A DNA stretch of 35,049 nt. Source: UBA1435 sp041663285 (GTDB lineage: Bacteria > Patescibacteriota > Microgenomatia > UBA12405). This document shows positions 31,919 to 35,049 of this stretch, in pieces. The DNA lies in the NCBI GenBank assembly GCA_041663285.1, contig JBAZSP010000012.1:1-35049 (forward strand), given 5' to 3'. Position 1 is the first letter of the stretch, and each line of letters starts with the position of its first letter. The notes below the pieces were generated by a model. It did no database searches. It saw only the letters and a program-made list of their open reading frames with translations, and had not been told where the DNA came from. Both the position numbers and the translations under genes were made by a program.

Positions 31919-32602
31919 TTAATTATAGCACTGATTTTTGAGTTTGATGACTTCGCCGATACCTTCCAGCAGTGAGAACTTATTTAATATCTGACAATGG
32001 CCGATTACTTGAATTTGTTGATTATTACCGTTTTTTAAAATTAATCCATTGTTGGGTATAATCTGCTGATCAATTTCCGGATAGAAATTATATATTTCAT
32101 TTTTTCTTATACCATTCGCTAAACCCTTTATTAGTTTAGATCCCAAAGAAAGTTCAAAGTTTGCCGGCCAAAAATACCCCCAAAAACTTCCGCCAAACGG
32201 GCAAGCGATTGTGATTAGCTTGCTGATTCTTGCCCTGATTATGGCCTTATTTATTAATTTAATTCCGATTACACCTCCTTTGCTATGGCCGATGACCGTC
32301 AGGTGATGTAAGTTATTTGACATAATAAATTCGCCGATTGCTTCAACTGCCCAATCGACAGGCTTAGCGTTAAAACCAATAGCCCGAACCGTATGAACTC
32401 TAAAACCTTTTTGGTTTAGATCCCATCCGATCTTCTCCATAAATACCCAGTTTTCAAGCAATCCCGGTATCAAAAGGACATCGCCCTTGCTCCCAACTCG
32501 CCACTCTGGTGGTGTTTCCTTTTTGGGTAGGCTCTTAACCGCATAATAGGCAATCAAGCCATAGTCAGCTACCACCCCAATAATTATTTTGATTATATTC
32601 AT
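31919..32602 (-). CDS. Alpha/beta-hydrolase, lipase/esterase-like
   Basis: Numbered from the ATG at 32602 (227 aa). A short N-terminal hydrophobic stretch (IIKIIIGVVADYGLIAYYAV) could anchor it. DVLLIPGLLENWVFMEKIG is the oxyanion-hole strand. The nucleophile elbow is VIGHSKGGVIG with Ser at about residue 120, and an acid and His are expected later (a candidate His in VIGHCQILNKFSLLEG). It resembles triacylglycerol lipase/EstA-type esterases. The substrate is unknown. A longer frame from 32665 overlaps the GTPase gene and is less likely. A TATAGT lies 10 nt upstream. Confidence 0.8.
   Translation of the reverse strand: MNIIKIIIGVVADYGLIAYYAVKSLPKKETPPEWRVGSKGDVLLIPGLLENWVFMEKIGWDLNQKGFRVHTVRAIGFNAKPVDWAVEAIGEFIMSNNLHHLTVIGHSKGGVIGIKLINKAIIRARISKLITIACPFGGSFWGYFWPANFELSLGSKLIKGLANGIRKNEIYNFYPEIDQQIIPNNGLILKNGNNQQIQVIGHCQILNKFSLLEGIGEVIKLKNQCYN
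31922..31927 (-). promoter_or_regulatory. -10 element for nfeD-slipin, leaderless arrangement
   Basis: Exact TATAAT on the minus strand, 6 nt before the GTG at 31915. It lies in the 3' end of the hydrolase gene. Confidence 0.45.
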
Positions 32603-32618
32603 CTTTGAATTTACTATA

Positions 32619-33725
32619 CTATCTGCCAAACCACACTTCCATTTCGTCAAATACCCGAAATCCAAAACTTACCTCCTGCCCCGGAAATCTCGCCCCCTTG
32701 CCCCAAATATAAGCCCTGCCAATATCATCCCGCATTTCGTTTGAGATCCGTTTCAGCACCTCGTCCAGGCTTTGTCCCTTTTTCATAATCAGGGGCTCCT
32801 TTTTGTCCGCTTCCCCGTTTCTCTCCCGCCTAAGATAAACCCTAAGCAATCCCAATCCCTGCCAAATCTTTTCCTTCAACTCTTCCAATCCACGCTCTTT
32901 TTCCGCACTTATGCAAATAATATCATCAAATAATTTTTGATTTTTGATTTTTGATTTTTGATTTTCAAAGTTATCAACTTTGTTGACAACCCTGACAACT
33001 TCCATATATTTTCGACTTTTACTTAACGCATCAATCAGTAAGTCTATCGATAAAAGCTTTTCTCCGATTTGAATAATTCCGTTGTCTATACCCATCTCCT
33101 CAGCCACTTCTTCAACCAGTGTCTTCTCAAACGATTTATATGGATCCACCACCTGGATGGCTCCCTTCCCCAGTCTCCTCACCAATACTTTCGGTGGTTT
33201 TTGCCCCAGCCTGATTCCGGCCTTATAAAGCTCTTCCTCCACCGTTCTAAACCATCCTATCCTTTTAACATCCGTTATAAGTATTACCATATCCGCCGCT
33301 CTAATCACCGAAATTACTTTTTTTCCAAAGCCTTTATTACTGGCTGCCCCCTCCACGATTCCCGGCAAATCCAGCATTTGAACCTTGACTCCCTTATATT
33401 CCATCATCCCCGGGACTACCCCCAAAGTCGTAAAGTCATAATTTCCCACCTTTGATTCGGCGTTAGTTAGTTTGTTTAGCAGTGTCGACTTTCCCACACT
33501 CGGTAATCCCACCAGCACCACCGACGCATCCCCGGAATGCTTGATGGCATAACCAACTCCGCCACCCCCACCCTTGTTGGCCGGCCCGTTAAGCTCGTCC
33601 TTTAATCGGGACAGCTTGGCCTTCAGAAGTCCGTGGTGATGCTCCGTCGCCTTGTGATACGGCGTTTCCCGGATTTCCTTTTCCACCCGACTGATTTGCA
33701 TTTTAATAATTTCTTCTTTAGTCAT
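32619..33725 (-). CDS. DRG-family GTPase (archaeal/eukaryotic type)
   Basis: A 368-residue protein. The N-terminal helix IRETPYHKATEHHHGLLKAK and the Gly-rich KGGGGGVGYAIKHSGDA are hallmarks of DRG proteins, which in archaea and eukaryotes bind ribosomes. The G domain has G1 GLPSVGKST, G3 DLPG and G4 NKVD. An S5D2L-like insertion and a C-terminal TGS domain (LLRVYLRRERNGEADKKEPL to the end) complete the family layout. DRG proteins are rare in bacteria outside CPR groups. A tandem TTTTTGA repeat codes a Lys/Asn/Gln-rich insert just after NKVD. It is probably cotranscribed with the hydrolase 16 nt downstream. Confidence 0.92.
   Translation of the reverse strand: MTKEEIIKMQISRVEKEIRETPYHKATEHHHGLLKAKLSRLKDELNGPANKGGGGGVGYAIKHSGDASVVLVGLPSVGKSTLLNKLTNAESKVGNYDFTTLGVVPGMMEYKGVKVQMLDLPGIVEGAASNKGFGKKVISVIRAADMVILITDVKRIGWFRTVEEELYKAGIRLGQKPPKVLVRRLGKGAIQVVDPYKSFEKTLVEEVAEEMGIDNGIIQIGEKLLSIDLLIDALSKSRKYMEVVRVVNKVDNFENQKSKIKNQKLFDDIICISAEKERGLEELKEKIWQGLGLLRVYLRRERNGEADKKEPLIMKKGQSLDEVLKRISNEMRDDIGRAYIWGKGARFPGQEVSFGFRVFDEMEVWFGR
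32934..32965. repeat. Tandem heptamer repeat inside the DRG gene
   Basis: Four perfect copies of TTTTTGA (32934-32961) plus TTTT. A heptamer is not a multiple of three, so a change in copy number would shift the reading frame of the GTPase unless three copies were gained or lost. Confidence 0.8.
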
Positions 33726-33790
33726 GTTGAACCGGACCTGAACTTGCTTACCCGCCGCGTCTCCTGTGAAGGAGGAATTCAGGATCTATT

Positions 33791-33796
33791 TATAAT
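33791..33796 (+). promoter_or_regulatory. -10 element for the glycosidase-like gene
   Basis: Exact TATAAT 13 nt before the ATG at 33810. Between it and the divergent DRG gene lies a small hairpin CTCCT/AGGAG (33761-33774) flanked by CCTGAA and TTCAGG. Confidence 0.4.
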
Positions 33797-33809
33797 AAAA
33801 TACAAGAAC

Positions 33810-35049
33810 ATGAAAGCCCTTCTAATTCTATTGGCCATATTTTACCTGTTTTCTCATCCGGTGTCAGCAGCTTCCAAAAACATCTTCGGCCTTCATCTCA
33901 CCCAAACTTCCGATCTTAGCTCTGCTTCCCAAATTATTAACTCCTCCGAAGGGGACTGGGGTTGGGTCACTATCGTAATTCGGACTGATCAACTCGATTT
34001 CAATACCTGGCAAAACTTTTTTGACGATTGCCGCCGCCTCCATATTATCCCGATTATTCGGCTGGCCACCAAAATGGAAAATTCATATTGGGCTAAGCCT
34101 CAAACTTCCGATATCGACAATTTAGCCGAATTCCTCAACCGTCTAAATTGGCCGTCCACCCCCCGGCACCTCATAGTTTTTAACGAGCCCAATCACGCCT
34201 CCGAGTGGGGTGGGGGAGTCGACCCCAAAAGTTATGCCGATATTTCCATTTATGCCTATCAAAAATTCAAAAGTCTTAATTCTGACTTTTTTCTGCTAGG
34301 CCCCTCTTTGGATTTAGCCTCACCCGAAAATCCGCCCTCTTTCAAGTCAGCCGAAAATTACTACCGGGAAATCTTTCTTTACCGTCCCGAATATTTCAAT
34401 CAGCTAGACGGCCTTTCTTCCCATTCTTACCCCAATCATGGCTTTATCGGTTCTCCCAAAGATACCAGCCTTCACAGTATCGTCGGCTATCAATCGGAGC
34501 TTAGCTACCTTCGTCAATTAGGTGTCAGCCATACCTACCCGGTTTTTATCACCGAAACCGGCTGGCCCCACCGCCAAGGCGAAGAAGCCGATAGCCGATT
34601 TTTTACCGCCAAAACTTCTGCCGCTTACCTTCTCGAGGCCTTGGAGATCTGGCAGTCCGATCCGGCTGTCTCCGCCGTCACCCCCTTTATATATAACTAC
34701 CCCAATCCGCCCTTTGACCACTTTTCCTGGGTCGACAAAGATCAAAATCTTTACCCTGACTATCAATGTCTTGTTAGCCGCCCCAAACTTCAAAACCACG
34801 TCTTCCAAAAAAACCAATACACCCTCGACAAAATCCAGCTACCCTTTCTTATCTTTTCCGACAAAGAATATTTTGGCGAAATCCGCCTAAAAAATACCGG
34901 CCAATCCATCTGGGGCGAAACCCAATTTTGCCTCAACCCCCAATCCACCCAAAACGTTACTCTCGAAGCCATTTGCTCCAACAACGCTTTTGTCTACCCC
35001 GGACAGGTTGGCACCTTTAATTTTAAATTCAAAATTTCTTCAGGCACCG
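33810..35049 (+). CDS. Secreted glycosidase-like protein, cut by the window edge
   Basis: Open from the ATG at 33810 to the window end, 413 codons with no stop. Residues 1-21 are a signal peptide (LLILLAIFYLFSHPVSA, cut near AA). The rest up to about 325 reads as a TIM-barrel glycoside hydrolase: HIIPIIRLATKM, then IVFNEPNHASEW (acid/base-like Glu at about 127), DGLSSHSYPNHG, and FITETGWPHRQ (nucleophile-like Glu at about 250), as in clan GH-A (GH5/GH39-like) enzymes. From about 345 a beta domain starts (EIRLKNTGQSIWGETQFCLN) that looks like an Ig-like or NBR1-type module. It probably acts on external polysaccharide. The substrate is not visible. Confidence 0.8.
   Translation, partial: MKALLILLAIFYLFSHPVSAASKNIFGLHLTQTSDLSSASQIINSSEGDWGWVTIVIRTDQLDFNTWQNFFDDCRRLHIIPIIRLATKMENSYWAKPQTSDIDNLAEFLNRLNWPSTPRHLIVFNEPNHASEWGGGVDPKSYADISIYAYQKFKSLNSDFFLLGPSLDLASPENPPSFKSAENYYREIFLYRPEYFNQLDGLSSHSYPNHGFIGSPKDTSLHSIVGYQSELSYLRQLGVSHTYPVFITETGWPHRQGEEADSRFFTAKTSAAYLLEALEIWQSDPAVSAVTPFIYNYPNPPFDHFSWVDKDQNLYPDYQCLVSRPKLQNHVFQKNQYTLDKIQLPFLIFSDKEYFGEIRLKNTGQSIWGETQFCLNPQSTQNVTLEAICSNNAFVYPGQVGTFNFKFKISSGT

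Noticed and set aside
33737..33783. Nested inverted repeats between the DRG and glycosidase genes as a terminator
   Set aside because: Both genes run outward from this gap and the 5-bp stem has no T run. It may be a weak regulatory hairpin but cannot be supported.
34518..34984. Several opposite-strand and shifted frames at the window end
   Set aside because: They are shadows of the secreted glycosidase-like gene, which has a signal peptide and catalytic-type motifs.

Overview
The window looks like a chromosome segment of a Candidate Phyla Radiation (Patescibacteria) bacterium, most likely of the Microgenomates group. This rests on gene content and style, not on a search. The supporting signs are short versions of core proteins (L19 of 98 aa, a 206-aa pol III delta-like subunit, a 70-aa SecG), single tRNA genes scattered between protein genes, an archaeal/eukaryotic-type DRG GTPase, very short intergenic gaps and pyrimidine-rich coding strands. 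The genetic code appears standard.

Layout. 1-2509: the end of a membrane protein, an Ig-like surface protein, tRNA-Thr and tRNA-Gly, a LysM protein and an enlarged nucleoside diphosphate kinase. 2510-4790: an accessory patch with a tRNA-Leu fragment, a foreign-looking UPF0489 gene, a decayed EamA transporter and three palindromes, ending at tRNA-Asp. 4960-11566: a replication/housekeeping run of polX, lemA-htpX, dnaE, rplS and tRNA-Lys. 11617-14056: lgt, an unknown protein, a DnaJ-domain protein, tRNA-Glu and holA. 14277-18814: ppsA, a small unknown gene, rsmI, an MTH1-like Nudix gene and lexA. 18872-22839: a rightward cluster of envelope genes (transglutaminase-like protein, YvlD-type membrane protein, secG, a family 5 solute-binding protein, a small membrane protein). 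22871-27543: a zone with nine tRNA genes and small genes (DUF4112, two unknowns, Nudix, HIT). 27531-30539: a GIY-YIG nuclease gene fused to the 5' end of tRNA-Leu(UAA), then tgt, mtaB and an unknown gene. 30631-33725: slipin, NfeD, an alpha/beta hydrolase and the DRG GTPase. 33810 to the end: a secreted glycosidase-like protein cut by the window edge.

The genes cover replication and repair (DnaE, delta, PolX, LexA, Nudix), translation (L19, RsmI, TGT, MtaB, 14 tRNAs), and envelope building and secretion (Lgt, SecG, LysM, HtpX/LemA, SPFH/NfeD, transglutaminase-like protein, glycosidase).

The strongest unexplained signal is in the promoters. Fourteen genes have a TATAAT-like -10 hexamer only 5-7 nt before the start codon, six of them exact, so transcription should begin at or next to the start codon. 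This implies widespread leaderless mRNAs. It also settles several start codons and exposes the original start of the decayed transporter. Other notable items are an interrupted duplication of the tRNA-Leu 5' end around the GIY-YIG gene, two tRNA-Gly genes with C at T-loop position 55, a LexA with a Cys-Gly scissile bond, an 11-bp direct repeat over the lexA promoter, and a palindromic repeat inserted in frame into mtaB.
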